Source of the DNA: Athripsodes cinereus
Taxonomy: Eukaryota > Arthropoda > Insecta > Trichoptera > Leptoceridae
Length of the DNA stretch: 64,000 bases
Direction of reading: 5' to 3'
NCBI GenBank assembly: GCA_947579605.1
Contig: OX388307.1
Span: 4,813,237-4,877,236 of the forward strand
How positions within the stretch are numbered: the stretch's first letter is position 1; every line of letters starts with the position of its first letter. Below are positions 44,420 to 54,963 of the stretch, one piece after another. The position numbers and the translations under genes are program-made. The notes beneath the pieces are model-generated. The model worked only from the letters and a program-made list of their open reading frames with translations, made no database searches and was not told the DNA's origin.

Positions 44420-44600
44420 GACTTCATGATATCCTCCCAAAGTGAGGTAATGAGTAGACTAATAAATTGCAAGTTATAAATATACATATTGTCCTCTTTG
44501 TACCAATAATAAGACATTAAGGATTGGTTGCATACCTCATTGCCGAATTGAAGATGGCAAATGCTTTTTACATGACACTCCAAAGTTAATAGAAAGAATG
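44420..44600 (+). repeat. Family A dispersed repeat copy
   Basis: ATGATATCCTCCCAAAGTGA, GGTAATGAGTAGACTA, TTGTCCTCTTTGTACCAATA, AGACATTAAGGATTGGTTGC, ATACCTCATTGCCGAATTGA and ATGACACTCCAAAGTTAATA keep the family order at about 70% identity. Confidence 0.65.
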
Positions 44601-45049
44601 AGAGATAGTAACAACCTACTATGTAAACACATTTAAAAGCACGTTCCGTTCAAAGTTGCGGTGAATCAATTACCAGTACCGTACACGTAGTTGTAAGCTA
44701 TCTATTGTGAAAGGTGCCTCTATTATTAATTACAGTGAAGTGAACATGTTTATTACAACTAAAGGGTTCAGTCGAAAGCGGCGAGCGCACTTTAAATAAA
44801 AAGTATAAAGTGAATGAGTAATAAATATACTGCATCCGAGAACAAGAGTGCAAAGAAGCAGCATTAATAGGAAGAAAATTATATACTAAATAAGCTACAG
44901 CTAACGCAGTGTTAAACATCTACTGTTAACAAGGCAGTAAATGGTTTCAAGACTGTAAGTACCACAAGAAGTAAAAATTTATAAAAAGGTCCGTATTATA
45001 AAATGCATACAATATGCATGGGTGATACGGATACTTTTTTAATTATGAA
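44601..45049. other. Non-coding, nothing assigned
   Basis: No feature recognised. Confidence 0.35.
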
Positions 45050-45165
45050 GATTAAGAAATTTGACCGTTAAAGGTGGAGGGCGATGGCAAAGAGCAGAAA
45101 GAAGTGGTGTGTGATTGAAGAGCTCTTTAACCAGTAATGAATGGGCGCAGGAACAAGAAGAGACT
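45050..45165 (+). mobile_element. Probable LINE 3' end scrap
   Basis: TGGAGGGCGATGGCAAAGAG and AAGTGGTGTGTGATTGAAGA read WRAMAKSRKKWCVIEELFNQ, resembling the W..M...R..W C-terminal pattern of insect LINEs. It ends near AACAAGAAGAGAC, a possible degraded tail. Confidence 0.35.
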
Positions 45166-45462
45166 GTGAACTCTTAAACAAATATGTGGAACTTGCTTGA
45201 GACACATCTCATATTCTACAGACAATACTCAATTCGGAGAAAGAATATCAGCCAAGCACACCTAGGTATTACCGAATTAGGTGATGTTGTATTTCTTAGC
45301 CTTATTCGATATTTGCATGTGTTAAATTAACATTTATGTAACTTCATACAATAGTTCATTGTATAAAAAAAAATTCGCAAAGAATGTCTAAAAAGTAGAC
45401 AAAATAGAAGTGACAAAATGAATACACAATAGAAATGTGTATTCATGTGAGTTATAAAAATG

Positions 45463-45655
45463 TGAGTTCGTCGGTAGCCTGGAGGTAGAGTCTCGGCCTC
45501 GTGAACATGGGGTCGATGGTTCGATACCAGGTGCCGGCAAACTCCCCTTTCACGACACAAGCTTTTAGTAGCTTACTGTGAAAGGTGTATAAGGTTGTAT
45601 TTGGGTTTATAACAAACAAAACCCAGATATATCTTTTTTTAAAAAAAAAAAAAAA
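45463..45655 (+). mobile_element. tRNA-derived SINE (family S1), best copy
   Basis: The order is GAGTTCGTCGGTAGCCTGGA, GGTAGAGTCTCGGCCTCGTG, ACATGGGGTCGATGGTTCGA, TACCAGGTGCCGGCAAACTC, the shared body, and a poly-A tail (45640-45654). A- and B-box words (TAGCCTGGAGGTAGAG, GGTTCGATACC) are at normal spacing. A short AAAAATG word on both sides is compatible with a target duplication but is low-complexity. Confidence 0.85.
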
Positions 45656-45771
45656 TGAAAGAAAAACTAGACAGGTGATGAGGCGTTTTATCAATTATTT
45701 TATAAATATGCTGAAAGTGAACAAAAGAACAAGGGTATGAACCTTTGGTATATTGTGTACATCTTATGTAC

Positions 45772-46118
45772 TAGTGATGTAACGAATATTCGCATTCGCA
45801 TTCGCGAATATTCGCATATTTCAAAGTATTCGCATTCGCATTTCTATTCGCAAAAAAATATGCGAATGTTTTGCGAATATTATTTTGGTAGTAAAGAATT
45901 GGATATTCGGTAAAAGCACCGGATATTTACCCGGTACATTGTAGAAAATAGTACTGCAAGAAAATATTCTTTATTCAAATTCAGATACCATTTTAAATTC
46001 GGCGACAGGGTGTAGAAATTTTAATGTTTGAGCAATTGTAGAAATTTATGCAAGTCAATATTCGCTATTCGCATTCGCATTCGCGAATATCCAAAATCAC
46101 ATATTCGTTACATCACTA
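45772..46118. mobile_element. hAT-like MITE with perfect 8-bp target duplication
   Basis: The termini TAGTGATGTAACGAATAT (left) and its reverse complement (right, ending CATCACTA at 46118) are 18-bp TIRs. TTATGTAC flanks both sides exactly (45764-45771 and 46119-46126). The subterminal regions contain repeated ATTCGCATTCGC words in both orientations. The interior has no transposase. An 8-bp duplication and a TAGTGATGTA-type terminus indicate the hAT superfamily. A diverged relative is at 59901. Confidence 0.9.
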
Positions 46119-46126
46119 TTATGTAC

Positions 46127-46680
46127 ACGTAAAAAAATTACAATTCGTACTGTTTTATGGGATATTTAGACAATAAAACATAAACTCGAGATTAGTGGGG
46201 AGTTAACGTCAGTGAAGGTAGTACCTACCTACGTGTAAAGTAATCTGTATAATCACGATTAATATTAATTGTTACGAGTATCAGAGAGTGCAGGGGATTC
46301 GCTAATTATAAGGGTTAAGGAATTAAGTACTATGTACAAAGTATTATTACATATAGAGGAAGTGAGTAACATAGTTGGTAGTCGATGGCAGAAGCAGTAG
46401 CCGCCTCCGGGTCTGGTTTGGTTTGGTCTAGAGTGCAAGTGACGCGGCGAGGTTCTGAGAGGAGAGATATGACTATGAATAGCGGCAAAAGGGAAAACCA
46501 TCATAATGTTCTACTATGTAAATACGATGTAATGAATAAGCAAGGAATAAAATATAAATGAGTACTAAAAGAGTCTGTACAACGTTATAAGCCGTTTCAC
46601 TTGGAATTAGTACGTATAAAAATTTGCGATCTTACTTTTTACGTTTAGCATATCGTAAGTAAGCATCAAATACCAACATA
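46127..46680. other. Non-coding, nothing assigned
   Basis: No repeat family recognised. Confidence 0.35.
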
Positions 46681-46830
46681 CCACTATTTATAACATACAC
46701 GAAATTAGACTGTTGTCTGGTTATCGGGTTTCTGTATTGTAGCTTTTTCTGGCTCAATCTTTCGGAAAAAGTGCTGCCGCCATCTTCAGGAATTTGAAAC
46801 ACTAATAGACAACGTGATAAATACCCTGAA
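46681..46830 (-). mobile_element. Possible Penelope-like scrap with degraded ribozyme
   Basis: The minus strand has TTCCTGAAGATGGCGGCAGC followed, 11 nt on, by CCGAAAGATTGAGCC. CUGAAGA and GAAA are hammerhead core words at a plausible distance, but stem II pairs only through GG/CC and no stem I or III was found. Kept as a low-confidence relic. Confidence 0.2.
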
Positions 46831-47880
46831 ACCTGAAGAATAATTTGACGAAGATAAGGTAAATTAGATGACTATTCGTCATTAAGCAGTTTATGTACAA
46901 TGACAATGTACCTACCATAATTTAAAATACAAATGTGCACATATTTAAACTTTAAAAATTTTGTTCTTCACTCTTTCATAATAGACAATATTACTGAGTT
47001 AAGAATGTCAAGGAAATATGTGCCATAAAAAAGCTCTAAAAAGTGTAGGCCTGTTTCCAATTTTCAGTTAGAGGACAAAAAACAATTTTCAGTTAGAGGA
47101 CAAAAAACAATTTTCGAACATGATTCTAAACTTTTGATTTCGATAGAATACTCGTATGACGGGTAGTTATTTCACTTTAAGGTTTTCAAAAGGTACTATG
47201 CTTTTTAATTAAATAAAGAGGTAATATAGATACTAGGTAATGCATGAGAGGAGAAGATTTTAAACAGTTGATAATATTAAGAAAGTAGCTACCTACATTG
47301 TAGAGTGAGATTTTCAATGGAATATTGTTTCTAGAGAAGGCGATCACTTAGCGAAGATAGTACCTAGTAATACTACAATAGTATACGACATGGTGGGTCG
47401 TGAAGCTACCGATGCTCTGAAGTTACGAACCGAAACGCATAATATGTAGTATCTTCTCCGATAAGTGCCGAAAGCTTTTAGAGAAGATAACTAAAATAAC
47501 TGAATGAAGAAGAGGAAATGATAACTAGAACAACCGAACGAAGAACCTAGTAATAGCTGAAAGGGATTGAGTGGGGCGACATCGACATAATTTTGTTAAA
47601 CCTGAAAAGCCAGCGGAAAATAAAGGAATTTACAAAATTCACATCCGAGGATAAGACGTGTAAGATTATTTTGCGTGAAATTTGGAAGACGAAACTATAA
47701 GAATAAGAGATTTTTGTTTCATTTTTTTAGTATTTATAACACATGCATATAATATAATATACTGAATGCCAGCGCACACTCAACAAAGATCTGTAATTTC
47801 TGTAACAAGATTGAAGACGGAAAGACAAAGAAGGCTAGATAATGTAAGAGCATTATTCTTTGGTCCCTAAGGTTTCCGAT
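46831..47880. other. Non-coding; a 25-bp tandem pair at 47059
   Basis: AATTTTCAGTTAGAGGACAA plus AAAAC is duplicated exactly in tandem (47059-47083, 47084-47108). Otherwise no assignable feature. Confidence 0.5.
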
Positions 47881-47950
47881 GGCCTGGACTTTCATGATGC
47901 AGCGTTCCTATGACATCGATATCATATCATCAGGAAAGTTGAGGGTAGAG
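47881..47950 (-). other. Hammerhead-like relic
   Basis: The minus strand has ACTTTC, then CUGAUGA, a 5-bp hairpin UAUGA...UCAUA, then GGAAC and, after 9 nt, GAAAGT complementary to ACTTTC. Stem I (6 bp), the first core strand and stem II are present. The base after GAA is C and stem III is not formed, so an active ribozyme is unlikely. Confidence 0.25.
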
Positions 47951-48835
47951 GTAACTCAATACGCGCAGAGATAGACTCTCAGAATGGTGTTGGCAAATTT
48001 TTGTCCTTTGCTCTCGAGAAGGAGTCAAAACGGATGATTTTGTTGGGTTTAATACTGGGAAAATATTGTAGTGAAATAAATATGTAAATTGGTATATGTG
48101 GCCTTCGTATGTTACCCTTTTGACCTTTCTCATGCATAACCTTTCATCGCTTTACAAATATTTTATTTTTTGAGATAAAATAGATTAATTATATTCATGG
48201 TTTTTCATTAAAATTCATACAAAACTGTGAAAATATAATAAAGAGGAAAGAGTTACCACTATAAATAATACACGTGAAGCTTCTATTAGAGATACGAGTG
48301 ATTATAATTGCCTAATAAAAATGTAAATGTCTATTTCAACCATCATCGTATGGACCCTAATGTTTAAAATATTCATCACCAGTACAGTACAGATTTATAA
48401 TAATTTAATACGATGATATGACATATGTCCCTTGACAAGTTAACATACTAAATTGCGAACGGCGCGCATACTATACTTCTACAATCATAAAAGAGAAATA
48501 CTGTTAGTATGTTCGAAGTAATTGGGTTATAATGCATTTGACTAAGGGGTTACAATTCAAGAAATGAAAGAAATTGTTCGGAACAACATGAACATTCACC
48601 GTTTTGTTGTTAAAAACTTGTATTTAATGAACCTAATCTGAAGATTGATTCGAAATCTTCTTATATGTCTTTTTAATTCATTCAGTTGATTGGTACAGTT
48701 GATTACAAAATATGGCAACATTAGCAACTATTAACTTATCCAAAGCATTGTACAACAGTCAAATCTAGAAAAAAAAATAGCTAACATAAAACAAATGCAA
48801 CAATAATTAATACAACAAATTAAGTCAATCAAACT
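47951..48835. other. Non-coding, nothing assigned
   Basis: Ends with GTCAATCAAACT (48824-48835), the left target duplication of the next element. Confidence 0.4.
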
Positions 48836-49002
48836 ATTTATTGAGTTGACGGTAAAAACTCCATGTTTATATATGGAAAAACACAATTGGTTTTAGTTTT
48901 ACTCAGATCAGTTTAACAATGACTTTATAAGTCAAAACCAGGTCACTGCTCATTAAAATATTTTAAGTAAAACTAAAACCAATTGTGTTTTTTTCCATAT
49001 TT
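48836..49002. mobile_element. Foldback Penelope-like element (PLE-B), 12-bp target duplication
   Basis: A 167-bp element is bordered by an exact 12-bp direct repeat GTCAATCAAACT (48824-48835, 49003-49014). The left part is inverted: it carries the extension TATTGAGTTGACGGTAAAAA, CTCCATG, then ATATGGAAAAACACAATTGG. The right part is forward and ends AAACCAATTGTGTTTTTTTC, CATATT without the extension. Between them is one decayed hammerhead block (TTAACAATGACTTTATAAGT, CAAAACCAGGTCACT), in which stem II is perfect but the CUGANGA core and the G of GAAA are mutated. The shape matches PLE-C, -D and -E. Confidence 0.8.
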
Positions 49003-49014
49003 GTCAATCAAACT

Positions 49015-50171
49015 CACGATCTGATCACGCCAATCTACATACATTATAATATATAAATAAAATTAAGCCATTTCTAAAATATAAGATAGGTTTACGAGAA
49101 ACATCGGGCTAATAACTTTAGTCATTTTTAAACATGCAATCAAAGAGCAGATTCTGCTATGTACAAATATACATGATATTATATAACATAAACGTCCAAC
49201 GTCCACCATTTACACATTAAAGGGGCACGCCTAATAAGCGTTGTAATATAACATACAGGATAGTATTAAAACGAGTGACCAAAAATACAAATTATAGGTT
49301 GCAAAAAGTACGGAAATGAGCATACAAAATCACTGACTGGGCGACTAAATATGAGCGATGACATAATACTAATGTGAGCGACCACTTTATATACAGTTTG
49401 TGCGAACATATGTGGTAATTTTCTAGCAAATAAATAAATCGAAAATTGTCAAAATTTAGTAGGTAATAAAATTAATTTAAAATGTGCTGCATTTAACTTA
49501 AGGCTCCGTGTTTATAAAAACAAATAAATATTATGAAAACAAAGGTGAGATTTCATCTTCGCGATACAAACGTATAGTTTAATTTGAAGATCCAACCCAA
49601 CTTAAAATAAATAGATAAGTTTATATATTTTTTTTATTTCTCTTGGTATTTTCTGTCACTTTGTAGAGGTATAAAGTCGCTCAATTAGTATTTTTCGTCG
49701 ATCGCTTTGTATTTTCAGTTGCTCATCTTGAACAATTGTGGGCCATTTTTACAGCTCGGTTATGCATTTTTTGTCACTCGATATTAGTCCCCAACTTAGT
49801 TTGTTTCTCTGTCGCCTAAACAGTATTAGAGTTGGTTTGCTGTTAGTCAACCATTCGGTCGCCCGTTTAAATATTTCCCTAAAATATATTGCCATACGAA
49901 GCGGACATGATCTAAATTTAAATAAGGACTAAATATTATGATTTAAAAACAAATTACAAGTTTAAAACATTTAACATAGGTTCAAAAATTCTTCTCCTGA
50001 CGCTAATCAATGCTTCTCTCGAGAGCACAGGGTGGAAATAGGCCTTTTCCATTCGGAACAATTTTGCGACAATCTTCCCACGACATTCCAAATGTTCTGA
50101 TGTCGTTGTCATAGAAACAAAGTATTGTGAAAGAGCTAGGAGAATATCATTTTAATACCTTACTTTTTTCA
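49015..50171. other. Non-coding, nothing assigned
   Basis: No repeats recognised. A 64-codon ORF at 49738-49932 has no motif. Confidence 0.35.
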
Positions 50172-50240
50172 AATAATAATAATTTAAGTCTAGACAATTT
50201 CTATCGCGCCATTTTGTGAAAATACACGGCAAAGGTGAAC
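50172..50240 (-). mobile_element. CR1/L2-like LINE/SINE 3' end
   Basis: The minus strand reads TTTTCACAAAATGGCGCGAT, AGAAATTGTCTAGACTTAAA, TTATTATTATTT, matching the shared LINE/SINE tail and its ATT-type terminus. Confidence 0.6.
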
Positions 50241-50443
50241 ACACATTTAATTTTCAAAAAACTATTCTATTGAAATCCTTAAGGTACCTATATAATTTTT
50301 ATTTCAATTGAGTATTTAAAAAAACAAATTAATTAAAATGTCAAAAACATTAATGTTGTTGACCGAAGGTACTTGTTGGAAGTCCATTTCAAGATAATTG
50401 AAAAAAACACAATATGTAGTTAACTTCCAAATGACTTTATTAA

Positions 50444-50487
50444 CTTCGCGTACTAGTATTCGGAGACTCTCGTCTCCATATCAGGCG
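50444..50487 (-). ncRNA. Hammerhead with one-base core deletion (PLE-D left arm)
   Basis: Same fold as at 51314-51357, but on the minus strand the core reads CUGAUAUGGAGAC instead of CUGAUGAUGGAGAC. This removes the equivalent of G8, whose 2'-hydroxyl acts in catalysis. The rest of the motif (stem II GGAGAC/GUCUCC with GAGA loop, GAA, UACUAGUA) is unchanged. It should be dead. Confidence 0.7.
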
Positions 50488-51313
50488 ATTAGTAAAAAAG
50501 TAAAATAAGATACAGAGACAAACAGTATTTATAGGATTTGAACAAAAGAAAGTTGGGAGAAGCCCGTGTTGATAAGAAAGTAATTACAATTCATTGATGA
50601 AAAACTATTGGAAAATGAACCGCTGTGGACGGATTCACGAGAGAATAATTTAAGATTCATCTTTATTCCCTAAGTAACACATGTTTATCCTCGGTGATTC
50701 CGATACAATAATCAAAGCCTTTTGAAAAATATAACAATATAATATTATAAAAAGAATATTACTGCCTTTGTTTTCCTTGTTTACAGTTAATTTGCTGTTG
50801 GGGGTCATCAACCATCGATCTGCCTACTTCAACTCAGCACCTTACCTGTACACTACATTTCTTCAAACATCATTAGAATAATCGTGTTGTTTTTATAAAT
50901 CAAATATCTCACATCATTATTACAATGTTAAAGTCACTATACTCATATTGAGCTAAATCATATTGTTAATTTTTATAAGTAACTTCCTTTTTCTATTAAT
51001 AATTGATTCACATGTACCTACCTTAAGAAACTTAAATTTTAGTTAATAATCTAGCATTTTTGCTCTTCTCTGATTTGGGTTTTCTGTGGTTTCCCCATTT
51101 CGCAATAAGGTAAATACTGGAGAAGTTAGATATTTATAAGTATTTTTCTTAAATTATTCTCTCGTGAATCCGTCCACAGCGGTTCATTTTCCAATAGTTT
51201 TTCATCAATGAATTGTAATTACTTTCTTATCAACACGGGCTTCTCCCAACTTTCTTTTGTTCAAATCCTATAAATACTGTTTGTCTCTGTATCTTATTTT
51301 ACTTTTTTACTAA

Positions 51314-51357
51314 TCGCCTGATGATGGAGACGAGAGTCTCCGAATACTAGTACGCGA
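51314..51357 (+). ncRNA. Hammerhead-type ribozyme with swapped 15.1-16.1 pair (PLE-D right arm)
   Basis: Stem I is UCGC (51314-51317) with GCGA (51354-51357), and the core CUGAUGA is at 51318-51324. After an extra U, stem II GGAGAC/GUCUCC is perfect with a GAGA tetraloop (51326-51341). GAA follows at 51342-51344, then the stem III palindrome UACUAGUA and C at 51353. In canonical hammerheads the pair next to the cleavage site is A15.1-U16.1; here it is U-A, giving a UAC triplet instead of NUH. Activity is therefore uncertain although the fold is convincing. Confidence 0.65.
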
Positions 51358-51422
51358 AGTTAATAAAGTCATTTGGAAGTTAACTACATATTGTGTTTTT
51401 TTCAATTAAATTAAAATGTCAA

Positions 51423-52659
51423 TAATTGATCGAATAAAATATCAATATTATTCTGCTAGACGATTGACTTATTGCCATGGATACCAATCCATCATACTTT
51501 TTTTTTTATTTAAATGATGCCACATCCCAAAGGAACCGAAAACAGGAATATTCGTTTGTACCTACAAAGTTATTTGATTGAAATATTTAAATATCTATTG
51601 AAGGAATCAACTAAGCTATATAATAATTTCATATTACTAACGATCGTAAATACAGAAAAGTTCCAGTCTATACCATCGTGTCAACTTCCATAAATGAAGC
51701 TGCCAACGGACTATATTTCCGCTACGAATATACAACAAGTCGTCCATATATTTACAACACGCGAATAAATAAAACATGTACCCTCCGAATAAAAATGTAA
51801 CACACTTGCATAATCCAATCAAGCCAATCGACCTAAAAAAGCTGTTAAATATAGCTTAAACATAATATCGTATTAGATTATAATCACATAGTGTTTCAAA
51901 GAGGAAAATGGGAATACAGCGGAGAGACTGAAATATAAATGTAATAATAGTTGTAATAACAAAAAAGAATGACTAAGTTTGTGCCTCAAAGTCAATCAGT
52001 CAGTCGGGGGGTGAGTGCAATCGACCGCGTTAATTTTCAATATATATTCAAAATAAATACAATTTAATAAAACGCTTATTGAATGAACATAATAAAAATA
52101 ATAGAATGTACATAATATTATACATGGATAATAATAATACTTAAACCTAACGTCGTTTAGGGCTCGAGTAAACCTTAAAGACGCCACCCCTTTTGATAAA
52201 ATAATGACTACACGTCCGTGCAAAGTACTGGTAATTTTGATACCCCACACCCCCATTAAAGACGACATGGGCGGCAAACCATTCACAAATAATTCGAATA
52301 TACAAATCAACACTAATTAAGGGAATGTATTCATTTTAGGCCAATTAAATTAACGAATCCTTACATAAACTAGTGTCAACTTGAGCATCTAGCAATTATA
52401 TATACTATGTTCTTTGAATACCACTTTGACTTTGAATTTGATACACAAAACTAAAACCGACAATATTATTGACTGATCGGTGGTTAATTGCATTCATTTG
52501 TTTCACGCTAATTAATAAGATGCATTTACTTTCTATGTAGTCATAAACAATCTCATTTATGCAGAATGGGTAAGTTTTTATTAGGTAGTGGACAACGTCA
52601 TGAGATACAATATTTTTGTATAAAAAATATCACGGTAAAGAAGGGGCCACCCACTCATT
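51423..52659. other. Unassigned apart from family E
   Basis: Contains the family E copy (listed separately) and a 105-codon minus ORF (51996-52313) of no recognised family. The phrase GLPPMSSLMGVWG in it is noted but not diagnostic. Confidence 0.35.
51786..51881 (+). repeat. Family E repeat (paired with 17241-17336)
   Basis: CGAATAAAAATGTAACACAC, TTGCATAATCCAATCAAGCC, AATCGACC, AAATATAGCTTAAACATA, GTATTAGATTA; about 90% identical by eye to 17241-17336 in the same orientation. Confidence 0.75.
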
Positions 52660-52842
52660 GCTGCAAGTTTCTGAGTGTTCTGTAAATGGAAGGTATTCGT
52701 AAAACATGACGTTTTAAGACATTTAACATCTTAGTTCGACGGTGATTGTCTTCACTTCTATAAGCACGGAGAGAACGACTTGTATGTTTATCAAAAGCAG
52801 TTGTTTCACAGACTACCCCACTTGTGGGAGATGCCGTAATGT
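52660..52842 (-). repeat. Family A dispersed repeat copy
   Basis: The inner edge ACTACCCCACTTGTGGGAGA, TGCCGTAATG (52813-52842) is the reverse complement of the family A start. The distal part (GGTATTCGTAAAACATGACG) corresponds to the CATGATGTTTT block of plus-strand copies. Confidence 0.6.
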
Positions 52843-54005
52843 GTTGGATAAACGAAAAAATAACAAATGCGTTATTAAAAGTGCAGTGATTTTTCAACAA
52901 ATTTGGTATGACGTTTTTTCTCTATTCACAATTAAAATAATAATTTTACTACTAAAACTAAACCATACACAGCAGCGTAGGGCATTGAACATACTCCTGC
53001 GATTTTAGGAATCCAAAAAGGGCAAGGACTAAATTATAGGTACAAAAAAAATAATGAGCAGTTCCATTGTGGGGCGATAATCGCGCGAGGTCTATTATTA
53101 AATTTAAAGATTGTCTATTCCTAGTACAAATAATAGTAAAAATAATAATAGTATAAAATGTGCAACAATAGGTGCTTAAAAAGGGGGCGCGTCTGATATA
53201 CAACACAATATAATATAATGAATATTCCTAAATAAAGTAGGAATACAAGTAGTGCTATTTAAGCGGCGGTTCCTCTTTACGAGCATTGACCGGCGGCCCG
53301 TTCCCTTTATAAATTCATTAAAATATATTTACATGCGAATAAACAATGCTTCAAAATATATACTACTCTTTAAATAACCACAATGCATCTATATTCGTCA
53401 TTATGGATGGGAATTATGAGAGAAAATCGACGTTTCCAGTATAGAAGTTGTTTTTATGATTCCACAGCACCCCTACCATTCTCACCCACCAGCCGCTTCT
53501 TCAGTAGTAATAGTAGTGCCAACATAGACATGGTATACCTACGGCAGTTATTGTATTCTGCACTTGTCGTCGTCCGTACTAGAGGGGGAGATATGAAATG
53601 CAATGCACCCCCGTACAATATTATTATTATGTACATCTTACTAAAATATTTTAGTCGACTCTCCCCTATCAGCAACTGTAAACACCGTGTAAAGTCGGAG
53701 AACGTAGAACTCGAAACACTTGAATTTGCAATACAATTTAGATAATGCATATAAAGCACAGTTTTTTGTTCACATCCGTGTAACTTACGTGAGAAATCCA
53801 AACAGCGGAACCTTAAGATGCGCACACAATAATTTCCCTGTTTGTACAACGGGGTAATAAAGTTACCGAATACAAAATGTTGCAAATTTTTATCCGGAGT
53901 CGAAAAATGCAAACAACATTTCCGTATCATACGCATGCATTGTACCATAGAGGGATAAGAAGGGGGGAGAACTATTTGTAAAACTGTTAGAATTTAAACA
54001 TTCAT
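52843..54005. other. Overlapping long ORFs on both strands, doubtful
   Basis: The minus frame 53454-53948 (164 codons, CFSTPDKNLQHFV and similar) and the plus frame 53383-53745 (120 codons) overlap. They are the longest unassigned frames in the window. Local GC is somewhat higher, which lengthens chance ORFs. Neither shows a domain, signal peptide or repeat; I do not call a gene. Confidence 0.25.
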
Positions 54006-54059
54006 TTGAAAAAAAAAAAGAATTGGAAACTAGATGTTTTGCCAATAGCGAATTTTGAA

Positions 54060-54260
54060 ATTCGAATTGAATTAGTTACTTCGGATATTCCTCGGATCGC
54101 CCACATTGCTGCAAAGAAGACAACAGCTGGCTCACGTTCACGAGGAGACCACCAAAAAGATGGAAGAATAGCTGGTCCTCGGTGTCACAAGAGGGAATCA
54201 CTTCCGAAACAACATATCAATGATCTATTACACGAGGAAGAAAAAGAAGAGGATATTCGA
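54060..54260 (+). mobile_element. LINE 3' end, decayed
   Basis: CGTTCACGAGGAGACCACCA, AAAAGATGGAAGAATAGCTG read, across a frame change, RGRPPKRWKNSW, the conserved block also seen at 8736-9032. It ends GAGGAAGAAAAAGAAGAGG, a GAA-type tail. Confidence 0.6.
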
Positions 54261-54334
54261 TACAGGCTTACTTGTAAAAAATACCTAATTTAAGATTTAA
54301 TTTAATGGTTCCGTTGAGCACCTGGCAAAGAATC

Positions 54335-54512
54335 GGTGTCCTTTAAAAGGGAGGTGTTCGAAGAAATATACACCATATCATACTAACTCAGCGATGAGGT
54401 CCGGCACCCATTCTGAATATGTTAACTATTATTGGCACACAAAGCGTAACTTCTGTGTTCATTACATACAGTCAGTCCGCTGGCTACCCCACTAGTGGGA
54501 AATGCCGTGATA
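54335..54512 (-). repeat. Family A dispersed repeat copy
   Basis: In plus orientation GATGAGGTCCGGCACCCATT, CTGAATATG, ATTATTGGCACACAAAG, AGTCCGCTGGCTACCCCACT, AGTGGGAAATGCCGTGAT is the exact reversed block order of family A; the right edge is well conserved. Confidence 0.75.
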
Positions 54513-54899
54513 ACTAGATTAGGTAGGTACTTTCAATGTTCAATTCAAATAAGATTCTTAATAAAGTATTAACACCCCAGTCATCACATTCAGGAAGAAC
54601 AGACTCGTATGATTTATTGAAGGATAGACCCTAGCCTTAGGTGTATACATATAAGAAAAGAGAGACAGAGGAAAGGGTGAAATTGTAGACATGCAATTCT
54701 AATGAGTTTGCACAACAATAACAACAAGACGGCGATAAATCACGACACCCCTATTATAGTATTATATTATAACCGTTTATATAACTGTAAGTTGGAGGGA
54801 AACTGCAGTCTGTCGAATTTTGACCAAAATGACTTGTCCATATTTTTTCAGTCCTCGTAATCGTCTTTTTTATGGCTTATTGACCTATATTCAAAGCGC
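54513..54899. other. Non-coding, nothing assigned
   Basis: No feature recognised before the duplicated segment at 54900. Confidence 0.35.
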
Positions 54900-54963
54900 A
54901 TTATATTTCGTGATAAATTGAATACATATAAGCATGTATGTCCAATTTTAGACAAATGAAAAC

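Larger units (their letters stand above)
50345..51409. mobile_element. Foldback Penelope-like element (PLE-D), 260-bp arms
   Basis: The left arm (50395-50654) and right arm (51148-51408) are reverse complements over 260 bp. Aligned base by base they differ only by one missing base at the ribozyme core of the left arm. Outside the left arm lies a 50-bp extension (50345-50394) ending, in element sense, CTTCCAACAAGTACCTTCGG, like the TCCACCAAGAACCGTCGG end of PLE-A. The right arm lacks it. ATTAAAATGTCAA flanks both sides (50332-50344, 51410-51422), a 13-bp target duplication. The 493-bp interior has no RT frame but contains a strong plus-strand acceptor-like tract (TTGTTTTCCTTGTTTACAG near 50788). 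Non-autonomous. Confidence 0.85.

Noticed and set aside
47395..47450. CTGAAGTTACGAACCGAAACGC as a hammerhead
   Set aside because: The core is CUGAAGU, not CUGANGA, and no stem I was found.
48640..48662. CTGAAGATTGATTCGAAATCTTC as a hammerhead
   Set aside because: It is a simple palindrome; GAAA falls inside the hairpin and no stem I or III forms.
53454..53948. 164-codon minus-strand ORF and the 120-codon plus ORF over it
   Set aside because: No motif, overlapping frames on both strands, slightly higher local GC; not enough to call a gene.
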